From: Bradyrhizobium sp. BR 10289
GTDB taxonomy: Bacteria > Pseudomonadota > Alphaproteobacteria > Rhizobiales > Xanthobacteraceae
Length of the DNA: 64,000 bases
Direction: 5' to 3'
NCBI RefSeq assembly: GCF_019455385.1
Contig: NZ_JACOFR010000001.1
Coordinates: 496,001-560,000, forward strand
A model generated the notes under the pieces. That model was not told the origin of the DNA. It searched no databases and worked only from the letters and a program-made list of their open reading frames with translations. Both the position numbers and the translations under genes were made by a program. Positions 9,676 to 18,296 of this stretch are shown piece by piece; the stretch's first letter is position 1, and each line of letters starts with the position of its first letter.

Positions 9676-12231
9676 ATGCCGGAGGCTGGGTCAAGGGCTG
9701 GAATGATGTTGCGTGTTGATCTCGGAACGGTCTTCGCAGGCCGGTCCGTTGATGCTTGGGTGAGTGAATCGGTACGGTCGTCCACCGCGCGGGCCGGCAC
9801 TTTAGCTCTGGTGACCGCGGTGCTGGTGATGGCCGCATCGCCTGCGATCGCGATCGATTCGTCCTGGCTCGCCGCTCCCGGCTCGGGCATCTACGCGTCC
9901 GGATCGAACTGGAGCGGCGGCAGCGTTCCCAACGGGACCGCCTCGTTCGGAGCATCGACCATCACGAACCTGAGCATCCTGACGGCTCAATCGATCGGCG
10001 GATGGACCTTCAACGCCGACGCAGGAAATTACGTCATCACCGTCGATGGCGAGGTGTCGTTGCGCTTTCTTGGCGCGGGCATCGTCGTCAACGGCGGCAG
10101 CGTCGTGCTCGACATCAACGTCAGCGGCGTGGGGTTCGGCAACGGTAGCACGGCCGGCACTGCTACGATCAACGTCAACAACGCGAGGCTCTCCTTCACC
10201 CAGAGCGCGACGGCAGGCAGTGCCGTGATCAACAACGACAGCAGCAGCGAGATCTCGTTCAGGAATTTCAGCACGGCCGGCAACGCCAGCATCAGCAATA
10301 CGGGAACGATCAATTTCGAGAACGGGAGCACGGCCGGCAGCGCGACGATCGTCAACTCCGGTGCGGGCATGATCTACCTCGCCGACAGCAGCAGCGGCGG
10401 GACGGCGCGTTTCATCAACAATGCCGGGATCGACCTGTCTTACAATGTCGCGCCCAGCGTCACGATGGGCTCGATCGAGGGATCCGGCACGATCTATCTC
10501 GGATCGACGAGCCTCGAGGTTGGCGGCAACAATCGCTCGACCACCTATGCCGGCGTGTTGCAGGACGGCGGGAGCGGTGAAGGCTCGGGCGGCTCGCTGA
10601 CCAAGGTCGGCTCCGGCACGCTCGTCCTGACGGGTGCAAGCACATATACCGGCGCCACCATCGTTGCCGGCGGCGTGCTCGATGTCGAAGGCTCTCTCAA
10701 CGGGACCGCCTCCACGACCGTGCAGTCCGGTGCGCTGCTGATGGGGGCGGGCCGCATCGTCTCGCCGACCGTGTCGGTCGACACCGGCGGCACGCTGGCG
10801 CCCGGCAATGGCAGCGCGGGAACAGTGCTGACGATCGACGGCAGTCTCGCCTTCGCGTCCGGTGCGTTCTATCTGGTGCAGGTGAACCCGTCGGTCGCCA
10901 CCGCGACGACCGTCACGGGAACGGCGGATCTCGGCGGCGCCACCGTGAAGGCGGTGTTTGCTGCGGGGAGCTACGTCTCGAAGACCTATACGATCCTGAG
11001 TGCGGCAGGCGGCGTCTCCGGAACGTTTGCGTCGCTCGTCAACGCGGGTCTCCCCGCGAATTTCCACAGCTCGCTGAGCTATGACGCCAACAACGTCTAT
11101 CTCAACCTCGCGCTCGATTTCGCGATCGCGCGAGACCTCAATGTCAATCAGCGTAATGTCGGCAACGGCCTGACGAACTCGTTCAACCGGAACGGCGGTA
11201 TTCCCGCCGTCTACGCCCTGTTGCCGGCCGGCGGGCTTACGCAAGCGTCCGGCGAACTCGCAACGCGGGTGCAGCAGACGACGTTCGAGGCGATGGGACA
11301 GTTCGTCAATTTGCTCACGGATCGCGGCGTGCCTGATTGCGCCGTGTCCGAGCGGCGCGGCACGCCGCGCCCGTGCCCTGAGGCTGCACGCTGGACCGTG
11401 TGGGCGTCCGGCTTCGGCGGGGCGCAGGAGAGCAACGGACATGCCGCGCTCGGATCGCATGATGCGACGAGCCGCGTGTTTGGGACCGCCGTCGGGGCCG
11501 ATTACCGGTTCTCGGCTGATACGCTAGCCGGCTTTGCGCTGGCCGGCGGCGGGACCAATTTCAGTGTGAACGGCCTCGGCAGTGGGCGTTCCGATCTGTT
11601 TCAGGCCGGCGCACATCTGCGGCATGTGAGTGGCCCGGCCTATATCTCCGCGGCGCTGGCCTATGGCTGGCAGGACGTCACCACGGATCGCACCGTGACC
11701 ATCGCCGGCGCGGAGCGGCTGCGGGCCGGGTTCAACGCCAACGCCTGGTCCGGCCGGGCCGAGAGTGGCTATCGATTCGTTGCGCCTTGGATGAATGTCG
11801 GCCTCACGCCCTATCTGGCGGGGCAATTCGCCACCGTCGCCTTGCCGGGTTACGCGGAGTCCGTGCTGTCAGGGAGCGGCGCGTTTGCGCTGGGATATGA
11901 TGCGAAGAGCGAAACTGATCCGCGCACCGAACTCGGTCTCCGCGCCGACAGGGTTTTCGGCCTGAGCGACGGTGTTCTCACGCTGCGCGGACGGCTTGCA
12001 TGGGGACACGATTTCAATCCCAACCGCACCATGGCGGCGACGTTCAGGGCGCTGCCCGACGCGAGCTTCGTGGTCAATGGCGCGGCGCAAGCCGCAGACG
12101 CCGCGCTTCTGACCGCGTCCATCGAAAAGAAATGGCTGAGCGGCTGGTCGGCCCTTGCGGCCCTGGAGGGCGAATTTTCGAACGCGACGCGCGCCTACAC
12201 GGGAAAGGGCGTCGTCCGTTATGCGTGGTGA
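9676..12231 (+). CDS. Autotransporter with beta-helix passenger and C-terminal beta-barrel
   Basis: 851 residues, a type Va secreted surface protein. An unusually long N-region (about 40 residues) precedes the signal hydrophobic core (LALVTAVLVMAASPAIA), with cleavage likely after residue 59; starts at 9703 or 9706 would shorten it. Residues 153-257 form about five rungs of roughly 20 residues around a STAG-S-A-T-I core, as expected for a beta-helix. Around residues 310-350 a PATR-type element reads GTLVLTGASTYTGATIVAGG. The last 260 residues are an autotransporter beta-domain ending in the aromatic YAW, as needed for barrel assembly. Adhesin or biofilm roles are possible but not shown. Next to a divergent AraC regulator. 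Confidence 0.92.
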   Translation: MPEAGSRAGMMLRVDLGTVFAGRSVDAWVSESVRSSTARAGTLALVTAVLVMAASPAIAIDSSWLAAPGSGIYASGSNWSGGSVPNGTASFGASTITNLSILTAQSIGGWTFNADAGNYVITVDGEVSLRFLGAGIVVNGGSVVLDINVSGVGFGNGSTAGTATINVNNARLSFTQSATAGSAVINNDSSSEISFRNFSTAGNASISNTGTINFENGSTAGSATIVNSGAGMIYLADSSSGGTARFINNAGIDLSYNVAPSVTMGSIEGSGTIYLGSTSLEVGGNNRSTTYAGVLQDGGSGEGSGGSLTKVGSGTLVLTGASTYTGATIVAGGVLDVEGSLNGTASTTVQSGALLMGAGRIVSPTVSVDTGGTLAPGNGSAGTVLTIDGSLAFASGAFYLVQVNPSVATATTVTGTADLGGATVKAVFAAGSYVSKTYTILSAAGGVSGTFASLVNAGLPANFHSSLSYDANNVYLNLALDFAIARDLNVNQRNVGNGLTNSFNRNGGIPAVYALLPAGGLTQASGELATRVQQTTFEAMGQFVNLLTDRGVPDCAVSERRGTPRPCPEAARWTVWASGFGGAQESNGHAALGSHDATSRVFGTAVGADYRFSADTLAGFALAGGGTNFSVNGLGSGRSDLFQAGAHLRHVSGPAYISAALAYGWQDVTTDRTVTIAGAERLRAGFNANAWSGRAESGYRFVAPWMNVGLTPYLAGQFATVALPGYAESVLSGSGAFALGYDAKSETDPRTELGLRADRVFGLSDGVLTLRGRLAWGHDFNPNRTMAATFRALPDASFVVNGAAQAADAALLTASIEKKWLSGWSALAALEGEFSNATRAYTGKGVVRYAW

Positions 12232-12292
12232 ATACGCAGGATAGTGCCAGGTACTAAAACACCGGTACTGTGCATGGGGTTGTTTTGGAAAT

Positions 12293-12856
12293 TCAGGTCG
12301 TGCGTCGTGCCGCCCGCCAGGGCGTGACGGTCACCCCATGCTCGGCGTCCAGCAGGTATGGTTCGCCCGGCGTCATCCCGTGTGACGCCAGCACTTCATG
12401 CGGCGTCCGTTCGGGCACGCCGACGAAGCAGCCTTCGCCGCCGGGCAGCCGCAGCTGCGGGGCCTCCGACAGCCAGAACGTGTCGTAGCGGTCCATGAAC
12501 ATGTCGAACACGAGCGGGCCGCCGATGATCGCGACCATGCCGGAGGCGACATCGGCGAAGGCGCAGGCCTCCTCGAAGCTCGCGTAATCCGGATTCCACA
12601 ACGTCGCGTTGGGCATTTCAGGATCGACGGTGAGCGCCTTGATCTTGCCGGTCAGGATCAGCCGCTTGCGCCTGGCTGAGTTCGGCTGCTGCTCATGCGA
12701 GTGCCGGCCGTGCACGATCAGCGCGGCGCGATCGAGTGCCTGCTCGAAGAACAGCTTGTCGCCGTCGAACTTCAGGCTGTCGGGCATGGTATGGCTCGCG
12801 TCGGCAAGCATGCCGTCCGCGGAGACGATGACGTAGCCTTCGATACGGAAAGACAA
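12293..12856 (-). CDS. Dihydrofolate reductase-like (RibD C-terminal-like) protein
   Basis: 187 residues starting MSFRIEGYVIVSADGMLADA, the usual opening strand of the DHFR/RibD reductase fold, followed by HGRHSHEQQ and the NADPH-site-like segment SGMVAIIGGPLVFDMFMDRY. It lies 7 bp downstream of the polysaccharide deacetylase and is probably co-transcribed with it. True folate reduction is not implied: many members of this family act on other pteridine or flavin-like substrates. The actual substrate is unknown. Confidence 0.75.
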   Translation of the reverse strand: MSFRIEGYVIVSADGMLADASHTMPDSLKFDGDKLFFEQALDRAALIVHGRHSHEQQPNSARRKRLILTGKIKALTVDPEMPNATLWNPDYASFEEACAFADVASGMVAIIGGPLVFDMFMDRYDTFWLSEAPQLRLPGGEGCFVGVPERTPHEVLASHGMTPGEPYLLDAEHGVTVTPWRAARRTT

Positions 12857-12863
12857 GCGGCGT

Positions 12864-13853
12864 CTATTCGGAAACCGTCGTGACGACGCTGTTGACCGGC
12901 CGGCTGCTCACCGTCGGCAGCTTGATGTCCTTCATCAGCTCCTGGTCGTATTCCGGCAGCGTCGAGGCTGGGAACTTGGCACGCATCGCCACCACCTTGT
13001 AGCCGCCGGCCTTCAGCCGCTTGAGCAGCTCGGGCAGGGCTTCGGCGGTGTGCTTCTGGAAGTCGTGCATCAGGATGATGCCCTTGCCCTTGCTGTCGAG
13101 CTTCTTCATCACGGTCTCGATCACCTTCTCGGGCTTGGACGCCTTGAAGTCGAAGGAGTCGATGTCGCAGGAGAAGATCGCCGTGTTGCGGTTGCCGAGA
13201 TAGGTGACCATCTCCGGCGGATGCTGAAGTGCCGGGAAGCGGAAGAACGGCGAGGGCGAGATGCCGCCGAGCGCCCACTTCACCGCGGAGAGGCCCTTCT
13301 CGATCTCTTCCTTGCGCTGCGCTTCGGTGAGCTTCTTGTTGTTGAGATTGGCGTGCGACCAGGTGTGGGTGCCGACGGTGTGGCCGGCCGCATAGACCTG
13401 CTTGAGGATCTCCGGCTCATAGGTCGCGTGCTTGCCGATCGAGAAGAAGATGCCGGTGGTGCATTCGTCGGCCAGCGCCTTCAACACGGCGGGCGTGTTC
13501 TTCGGCCAGGGGCCGTCGTCGAAGGTCAGCACGACCTCCTTGTCGCGCAGGAAGTCGAGCTCCTTGAAATGCTCGAAGCCGAAGCCGGGACCGCCGGTCG
13601 TGTCGATCTCGACGGTGCGGGCGACGCCGAGCGCGCCGGGCGTGTTGCAGGCCGCGCGCGCGGGCTGCGGCGGCTGTTGCGGCGGGGGCGGGTTGACGAA
13701 GGCGGCGGGCGCGGGCGCGGCGGCAGCCGGTGCGGGAGCAGCAGCTGCGGCGGGCGCAGTAGCTGCGGGCTTTGCCGCCGGGGCTTGCGACCACGCAGCG
13801 CCTGTCATCGCAACAGACATCGCGCTTGCCAAAATCAGTCCTGCCACACGCAT
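12864..13853 (-). CDS. Exported polysaccharide deacetylase (NodB homology)
   Basis: 329 residues from ATG 13853, chosen because GAGGATAACACC precedes it and a signal peptide follows (VAGLILASAMSVAMTGAAWS). After an Ala/Pro-rich linker (about 24-66) comes a carbohydrate esterase 4 domain: metal and catalytic residues in TFDDGP (D112, D113), the metal histidines in GTHTWSH (H163, H167), then RFPALQHP, CDIDSFDF and ILMHDF. It removes N- or O-acyl groups from an extracytoplasmic glycan such as peptidoglycan or exopolysaccharide. It is the first gene of a likely two-gene unit with the DHFR-like gene. Confidence 0.93.
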   Translation of the reverse strand: MRVAGLILASAMSVAMTGAAWSQAPAAKPAATAPAAAAAPAPAAAAPAPAAFVNPPPPQQPPQPARAACNTPGALGVARTVEIDTTGGPGFGFEHFKELDFLRDKEVVLTFDDGPWPKNTPAVLKALADECTTGIFFSIGKHATYEPEILKQVYAAGHTVGTHTWSHANLNNKKLTEAQRKEEIEKGLSAVKWALGGISPSPFFRFPALQHPPEMVTYLGNRNTAIFSCDIDSFDFKASKPEKVIETVMKKLDSKGKGIILMHDFQKHTAEALPELLKRLKAGGYKVVAMRAKFPASTLPEYDQELMKDIKLPTVSSRPVNSVVTTVSE

Positions 13854-14018
13854 GGTGTTATCCTCGAGATTGACCCCGTTGTTCCGCCGCAGCTTTTCGC
13901 CTCCGGCCAAACCATCCTGCCCCTGATGATCCTAGCCTAGATGGTGGGCCCTCGCCATTGCAACGGCTGTTTGGCACTCCGCCACAATTGTGCCCAACCG
14001 GATGGGGGCCGGGCGCTG

Positions 14019-14588
14019 TCAGCTGTCCGCCAGCGTCCTGGCGATGGCCGTCTTGATCCGCGTATCGGTCGGTTCGACGGCGGACGGATAGACCTCGGCA
14101 ATGTAGCCGTCGCGGCCGATCAGGTATTTGTGGAAGTTCCAGCGCGGAACGTCCCGGGGCCGCGCCTCGGCGGCCCATTTGTAGAATGGATGCGCCTTGG
14201 CGCCGACCACGACGGCCTTGGCCGCGATCGGGAAGGTAACGCCGTATTGGTGGTGCGCAGTCTCCGTGATCTCGCCCGCACCGCCGGGTTCCTGACCGCC
14301 GAAATCGTTCGAGGGCACGCCGATCACGGTGAGCCCACGTTCGCGAAACTCGTTCCAGAGCTCCTGCAGGCCGGCATATTGCGGCGTGTAGCCACAAAGC
14401 GAGGCGGTATTCACCACCAGCAGCGGTTTACCGGTGAACGTGGCGAGGCGGATGTCATCGCCGGACAATGCCGGGAAGGAAAAGGCGTAAGCCGGGATCC
14501 GGCTCATGCCGCCATCGGCGAGCGCGCGCGTGACCGGCGCGACCGCGCCGGCAAGCGCTGCGATGAGCATAGTCCTTCGGTTCATCAT
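14019..14588 (-). CDS. Exported glutathione peroxidase (cysteine type)
   Basis: 189 residues. The N-terminus MMNRRTMLIAALAGAVAPVT is a signal peptide with a pair of arginines, so the enzyme is probably periplasmic. The active site VVNTASLCGYTPQY has cysteine at 65 in place of selenocysteine; the conserved Gln/Trp partners appear in PSNDFGGQEPG and RWNFHKYLI. Bacterial enzymes of this type usually use thioredoxin-like donors to reduce hydroperoxides. It sits 89 bp downstream of the L,D-transpeptidase gene on the same strand. Confidence 0.92.
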   Translation of the reverse strand: MMNRRTMLIAALAGAVAPVTRALADGGMSRIPAYAFSFPALSGDDIRLATFTGKPLLVVNTASLCGYTPQYAGLQELWNEFRERGLTVIGVPSNDFGGQEPGGAGEITETAHHQYGVTFPIAAKAVVVGAKAHPFYKWAAEARPRDVPRWNFHKYLIGRDGYIAEVYPSAVEPTDTRIKTAIARTLADS

Positions 14589-14677
14589 GACGGCGTCCCC
14601 GAAATGATCCGGGACGGATCTTACTCCGCCGCGGAGACCGACCTCGTCAACACCGCGTTATCGGGAATGGCAAAGTC

Positions 14678-16363
14678 TTAATACAGGCGAACGATGAAAT
14701 CAGTGCCTTCGCCGGTCTCGCCCTGGTTGATGCCCTGGTCGGAGACGATGATCGAGCCACCTGATGTCAGCATCTCGTTGATCTTCGCCATGGTGTCGGC
14801 GGGGATCGAGATGCGGTCGAGTGCCTCGGCCGGGCTGTCCGGCATCACCGCCGGCTTTGCGGCGACGGGGATCACGGCGGCGCCACCCTTGCGGCGCGTT
14901 ATGCGGCTGTCATCCTCACGCGTGGCCGAGCGCGCGGAGACGGGCAGCGATACCACCGACCAATGCAGCGCATTGGCATCGGTCTTGTCGACCTCGGCGG
15001 TGAAGACATGGGTGCCGAGCGGCCGGTCGCTCGCGGCGATCGTGACCGGCACCTCGAACAACGGTGCAAAGTTCTGCCGCACGTAGAGCTTGGAATCCTT
15101 GCGGCTGATGAAGACCGCGATCTGGCCGGCGCGCTTCGGCGCCTCAGGTTTTACAACAGGCGCGGACTCGGAAACGCGGGTCTCGTCCTTCTTGATGTCG
15201 GGCCCAGGCGCCGCAGCCGTCGCGGGTGCGTCGGGCTTCTTCGCGGTGTCGGAAGCTTCGGTCTTGGCAGCCTCGACCTTATCGGCCGGCTTGTCGTTGG
15301 TTGGCGTCGACGCCTTGGGCGCTTCCGCGGTTTCGGCGGGCTTCGCTTCGCTGTTCGCAGGCTTGGCGGCGTCCTCCGACTGCGGCTTGTCCGCGTCGGA
15401 TGCCTCGGCCGTCTTGGAATCGGTTGTCTTGGAATCGGCTATCTTGGCCTCGGACTTCGCAATCGCCTCGGTCTTGTCGCCTGATGCGGCGGCCTGCTCG
15501 CGCGCCGGCGCATTGCCGGTCGTCATATCCGACATCACGGTGTGGCCGACCGACGAGCGCAGCTCCAGCACGGCATCGGCACTGGCGGTTTTGGTCTCGA
15601 CCGGCTTCGCGTCGCTGGCCTTGGCGTCGGCGGCAACCTTGTCCGCCTTGTCGCCGGAATTGGTCTGCGGCGGGAGGCTCGCTGCAGGCTGCGGCGGCAC
15701 GCGCACCGAGGCGAGCAACTGGTGCTGGAAGCTGTGCGGCGTCATCTCGCCGGGCGAGACGATGACGCGTGCGCCCATCTTGGTCCAATTCCACATCTTC
15801 ACGGCGAACGCCATCGGCATGCGGATGCAGCCATGCGAGGCCGGATAGCCCGGCAGCACGCCGGCATGCATCGCAACGCCGGACCAGGTGATCCGCTGCA
15901 TGTACGGCATCGGCGCGCCGCTATAGATGTTGGAGTGGTGGAATTTGTGTTTCTGGATGACGCTGAAAACACCCATCGGCGTCGAATGGCCCTTCATGCC
16001 GGTCGACACCGGAGATTCCGCGAACACGCCATTGCTGTCGTAGACCGTGACCTTCTGCCGGTCGATCGAGACGACGATGACGAGCGGGCCTTGCGGCTTG
16101 GCGCCGACTTCCTTCTCGGCGACGATTTCTTTTTTCTTGCTGGCGGCGCCGTGCTTTTGCGGCTTCTGTCGCGGCTCGTCAGGATGCCGATCCTGCCGCG
16201 CGGCATAGGACCCGTCGGAATAATCGGTCCAGTAATAGAACGCCGCGTCCGCCTGGCTGGCCGTACCGATCGCACCCGCCGCCGTCAAAATGGCGACCTG
16301 CCAAAGCCGCGCCGGCTTGGCAGAAAAACCAGACCCGTTCACGCTATTCATCCTCGAATCCAT
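14678..16363 (-). CDS. L,D-transpeptidase with degenerate second YkuD-like domain
   Basis: 561 residues. A hydrophobic N-terminus (about 20-41, WQVAILTAAGAIGTASQADA) exports the protein. The YkuD domain at about 94-206 holds the catalytic motif: His166 in MHAGVLPGY and SHGC at 176-179 (Cys179 is the nucleophile). It forms 3-3 peptidoglycan cross-links or attaches proteins to the wall. A long Ala/Lys/Asp-rich linker (about 225-405, with repeats such as DSKTTDSKTAEASDADK) follows. From about 410 a second region, GQIAVFISRKDSKLYVRQNF, looks like the start of another YkuD fold but has no SHGC motif. Confidence 0.92.
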   Translation of the reverse strand: MDSRMNSVNGSGFSAKPARLWQVAILTAAGAIGTASQADAAFYYWTDYSDGSYAARQDRHPDEPRQKPQKHGAASKKKEIVAEKEVGAKPQGPLVIVVSIDRQKVTVYDSNGVFAESPVSTGMKGHSTPMGVFSVIQKHKFHHSNIYSGAPMPYMQRITWSGVAMHAGVLPGYPASHGCIRMPMAFAVKMWNWTKMGARVIVSPGEMTPHSFQHQLLASVRVPPQPAASLPPQTNSGDKADKVAADAKASDAKPVETKTASADAVLELRSSVGHTVMSDMTTGNAPAREQAAASGDKTEAIAKSEAKIADSKTTDSKTAEASDADKPQSEDAAKPANSEAKPAETAEAPKASTPTNDKPADKVEAAKTEASDTAKKPDAPATAAAPGPDIKKDETRVSESAPVVKPEAPKRAGQIAVFISRKDSKLYVRQNFAPLFEVPVTIAASDRPLGTHVFTAEVDKTDANALHWSVVSLPVSARSATREDDSRITRRKGGAAVIPVAAKPAVMPDSPAEALDRISIPADTMAKINEMLTSGGSIIVSDQGINQGETGEGTDFIVRLY

Positions 16364-16558
16364 AATCCAAATCAGACGTTAGTGTCGCAGAGGGGATACG
16401 CGTTCACCAGCAGGGCAGTTCTGCCATCAGCAACTTTTGTCCAAGACGTAGCAAAAAAGCCTCACGGGACGGTAAACGGCGGCCGCCTACGGCCGGCGGT
16501 CATCTTCCCTCCGGCCATCGCATTCCTACATTGCGGGGACTTGTTACCGGAGAACTTC

Positions 16559-17107
16559 ATGTCATCTCGTTTCCCCGGTCTTTCCGGCATCCGCTTGAAA
16601 GGCCTCGCTTTATTCCTTCTGGCCTTGGCCGTGCCCTTGGCTTCCGCATCCGCTGCGGACGAGCCCGATCTGATCTTCCGCCGCTCCACCGTGTTCAAAT
16701 GGATGAGCCCGAACGACAAGCTCGCAACCTATGGTCTCGATGACCCCGAGGTCGAGGGCGTCGCCTGTCATTTCACGGTGCCTGAGAAAGGCGGTTTCAA
16801 GGGCTGGCTGGGGCTGGCCGAGGAGGTCTCGGACATCTCGCTGGCCTGCCGCCAGGTCGGCCCGATCAAGTTCAAGAACAAGATGGAGCAGGGCGACGAC
16901 ATGTTCCGTCGGCGCCGCTCGCTGTTCTTCAAGAAGATGCAGATCGTGCGCGGCTGTGACGCCAAGCGCAACGTGCTGGTCTACATGGTCTATTCGGACA
17001 AGCTGATCGAGGGCTCGCCGAAGAACTCGACCTCGACCGTGCCGATCATGCCGTGGGGCCCGGCTGACGCCAGCGTCCAGAAATGCGGCGAGTTCTTCAC
17101 TCAGTGA
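16559..17107 (+). CDS. creA: CreA family exported protein
   Basis: 182 residues. A much longer open frame exists, but ATG 16559 has CCGGAGAACTTC upstream and is followed by a signal peptide (LKGLALFLLALAVPLASASA). The mature part has CreA hallmarks: KWMSPNDKLATYGLDDPEV, EVSDISLACRQVGPI, SLFFKKMQIVRGCDAKRNVL and YSDKLIEGSPKNSTSTVP. CreA is a periplasmic protein of unknown biochemical role, first known next to creBCD in E. coli; no creBCD is present here. Its 3' end overlaps a possible small minus-strand gene. Confidence 0.92.
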   Translation: MSSRFPGLSGIRLKGLALFLLALAVPLASASAADEPDLIFRRSTVFKWMSPNDKLATYGLDDPEVEGVACHFTVPEKGGFKGWLGLAEEVSDISLACRQVGPIKFKNKMEQGDDMFRRRRSLFFKKMQIVRGCDAKRNVLVYMVYSDKLIEGSPKNSTSTVPIMPWGPADASVQKCGEFFTQ

Positions 17108-17318
17108 CAGAGGTGCGGCTGGCGTGCGGCTTTGCCAGATGCGAACCGGTCAGCCGTACGAATGCTTGCGGCGCGGCCTCGTAGCCGCGGCCCGATTGCA
17201 GCGACATCGCGCCGACTGAGGCGACGCGCTTGCCAAAGACTCGTTGGTCGGCGCGATCCGTCAATTGCTCCGCGTCGCGCGCCGCTGCGCGATCTTGCGC
17301 CATCATGATGGCCATCAT
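17097..17318 (-). CDS. Possible small protein, unknown
   Basis: 73 codons from ATG 17318 (MMAIMMAQDRAAARDAEQLT). GAGGG abuts the first ATG, so a later ATG of the cluster may be used. Codon third positions are GC-rich in this frame. The last 11 bp overlap the 3' end of creA on the other strand. It has no recognisable domain; the middle is a short polar helix followed by a glycine/alanine region. Chance frame remains possible. Confidence 0.35.
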   Translation of the reverse strand: MMAIMMAQDRAAARDAEQLTDRADQRVFGKRVASVGAMSLQSGRGYEAAPQAFVRLTGSHLAKPHASRTSVTE

Positions 17319-17726
17319 CCCTCACGTGAATGCGCCCGGTGATTCCAGGCGTCTTGGTTTCGATGGCTTGGGTCGCAGTCGATACGTCGCCGGTTCGACG
17401 ACACCCAGCCTTCGTTTGGCTTCTCTTCAGCAGACAAACGTAAAATGCATGTGAAGCGTGCATGGCGCGCGCATGACGACCGCGGCATCGGACGCATCTG
17501 CGCAGCGATACACGGACCTCCGCCGTCACTTTGAGCCGCGGCGCAACCTGACTGAAATGACTGGCATTTTTCGCGAATTGTTTCGTCGTTCCGGACCGGA
17601 CGAAACAATTCACACGAAGATGAAACCATTTTCCGCTTTTGGCGCATCACGCGCGAAACCGCCCATGGTTATCACCTCCGTAACGACGACGGCGCCCCGC
17701 CGGCCACGGAATTGAGGGACAAGACC
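17319..17726. other. 408 bp gap without a confident gene; holds a long inverted repeat
   Basis: No convincing coding frame. Base composition is more A+T-rich than in flanking genes, especially 17570-17680. A perfect 13 bp inverted repeat (annotated separately) lies inside, and the region ends with the ribosome site of the small exported protein at 17727. It could be a long untranslated leader or promoter region. Confidence 0.5.
17575..17611. repeat. Perfect 13 bp inverted repeat, 11 bp spacer
   Basis: GAATTGTTTCGTC (17575-17587) and GACGAAACAATTC (17599-17611) are exact reverse complements, with GTTCCGGACCG between. The stem is moderately A+T-rich and no T-run follows. It may be an operator or an RNA hairpin in the leader of the small exported protein gene 115 bp downstream. 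Confidence 0.75.
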
Positions 17727-17891
17727 ATGCGCGCGCTCAGCCTCATCCTTGCTTTCGGTTTCGTTCTCGCCGGTTCCTCGTTTGCCGGCACGCCCGATGG
17801 CAATCTCCCCGGTGTCGGCACCTTCCAGTACAGCGGCTCGCCGATCACCACGACGGTGCCGCAGCCGATCGTGGTTGCCGCGCGCTTCTGA
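17727..17891 (+). CDS. Small exported protein, 54 aa
   Basis: ATG 17727 follows TTGAGGGACAAGACC, a good ribosome site. The product begins MRALSLILAFGFVLAGSSFA, a textbook signal peptide with cleavage after SFA (residue 20), leaving a mature peptide of about 34 residues: GTPDGNLPGVGTFQYSGSPI and then a Thr/Val/Pro stretch ending in ARF. No cysteines, no known domain. It precedes another exported small protein by 34 bp and may be co-transcribed with it. Confidence 0.65.
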   Translation: MRALSLILAFGFVLAGSSFAGTPDGNLPGVGTFQYSGSPITTTVPQPIVVAARF

Positions 17892-17925
17892 TCGCCAACA
17901 AGAAAATCAGCCGGCAAAGGCCATC

Positions 17926-18291
17926 ATGTTCCTTCGTTTCTGCGCCGCAGTCTTCGTCTCCCTTCTGACCATCAATTCGGTGCAAGCTCAGGTGCGTGCG
18001 CCCTCGCGACTGCCCGATCCGCGCAGCGAATTCGTGCGCCAATGCGCGCCGCACATGCTCGGGCGCTGGGAACATCCAGAAGAGGTTTGCGGCTGTCTGC
18101 ATGACCATGCCGCAGCCGTCGTGGAGGATCGCGATCTGCGCGAGGCGTTGCTGCGCGGCATCAGCGAGACCGGCGTTCCCACGATCGAGACCGATTGGGT
18201 GCCGACGTCAAAGCAAAGCGAGATCGGACCGACCTTCACCAAGATCGCCAAGCCGACCCTGCAGTGCATGTTCGATCCGGCGAAGTCTTAA
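17926..18291 (+). CDS. Small exported cysteine-containing protein, unknown
   Basis: 121 residues from ATG 17926 (CAAAGG upstream). Signal peptide LRFCAAVFVSLLTINSVQAQ, then a helical domain with conserved-looking cysteines in RQCAPHML, VCGCLHDHAAAVVED and LQCMFDP, which could form disulfides in the periplasm. The CxC-type pair followed by HDH is notable but no metal site can be claimed. 34 bp downstream of the 54-residue protein on the same strand; converges with the gene at 18297. Confidence 0.75.
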   Translation: MFLRFCAAVFVSLLTINSVQAQVRAPSRLPDPRSEFVRQCAPHMLGRWEHPEEVCGCLHDHAAAVVEDRDLREALLRGISETGVPTIETDWVPTSKQSEIGPTFTKIAKPTLQCMFDPAKS

Positions 18292-18296
18292 AGCGC

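Noticed and set aside
17101..17613. 170-codon minus-strand frame over the 17.3-17.6 kb gap
   Set aside because: No ribosome site, Arg/His/Ser-rich shadow composition, and it runs through the 13 bp inverted repeat.
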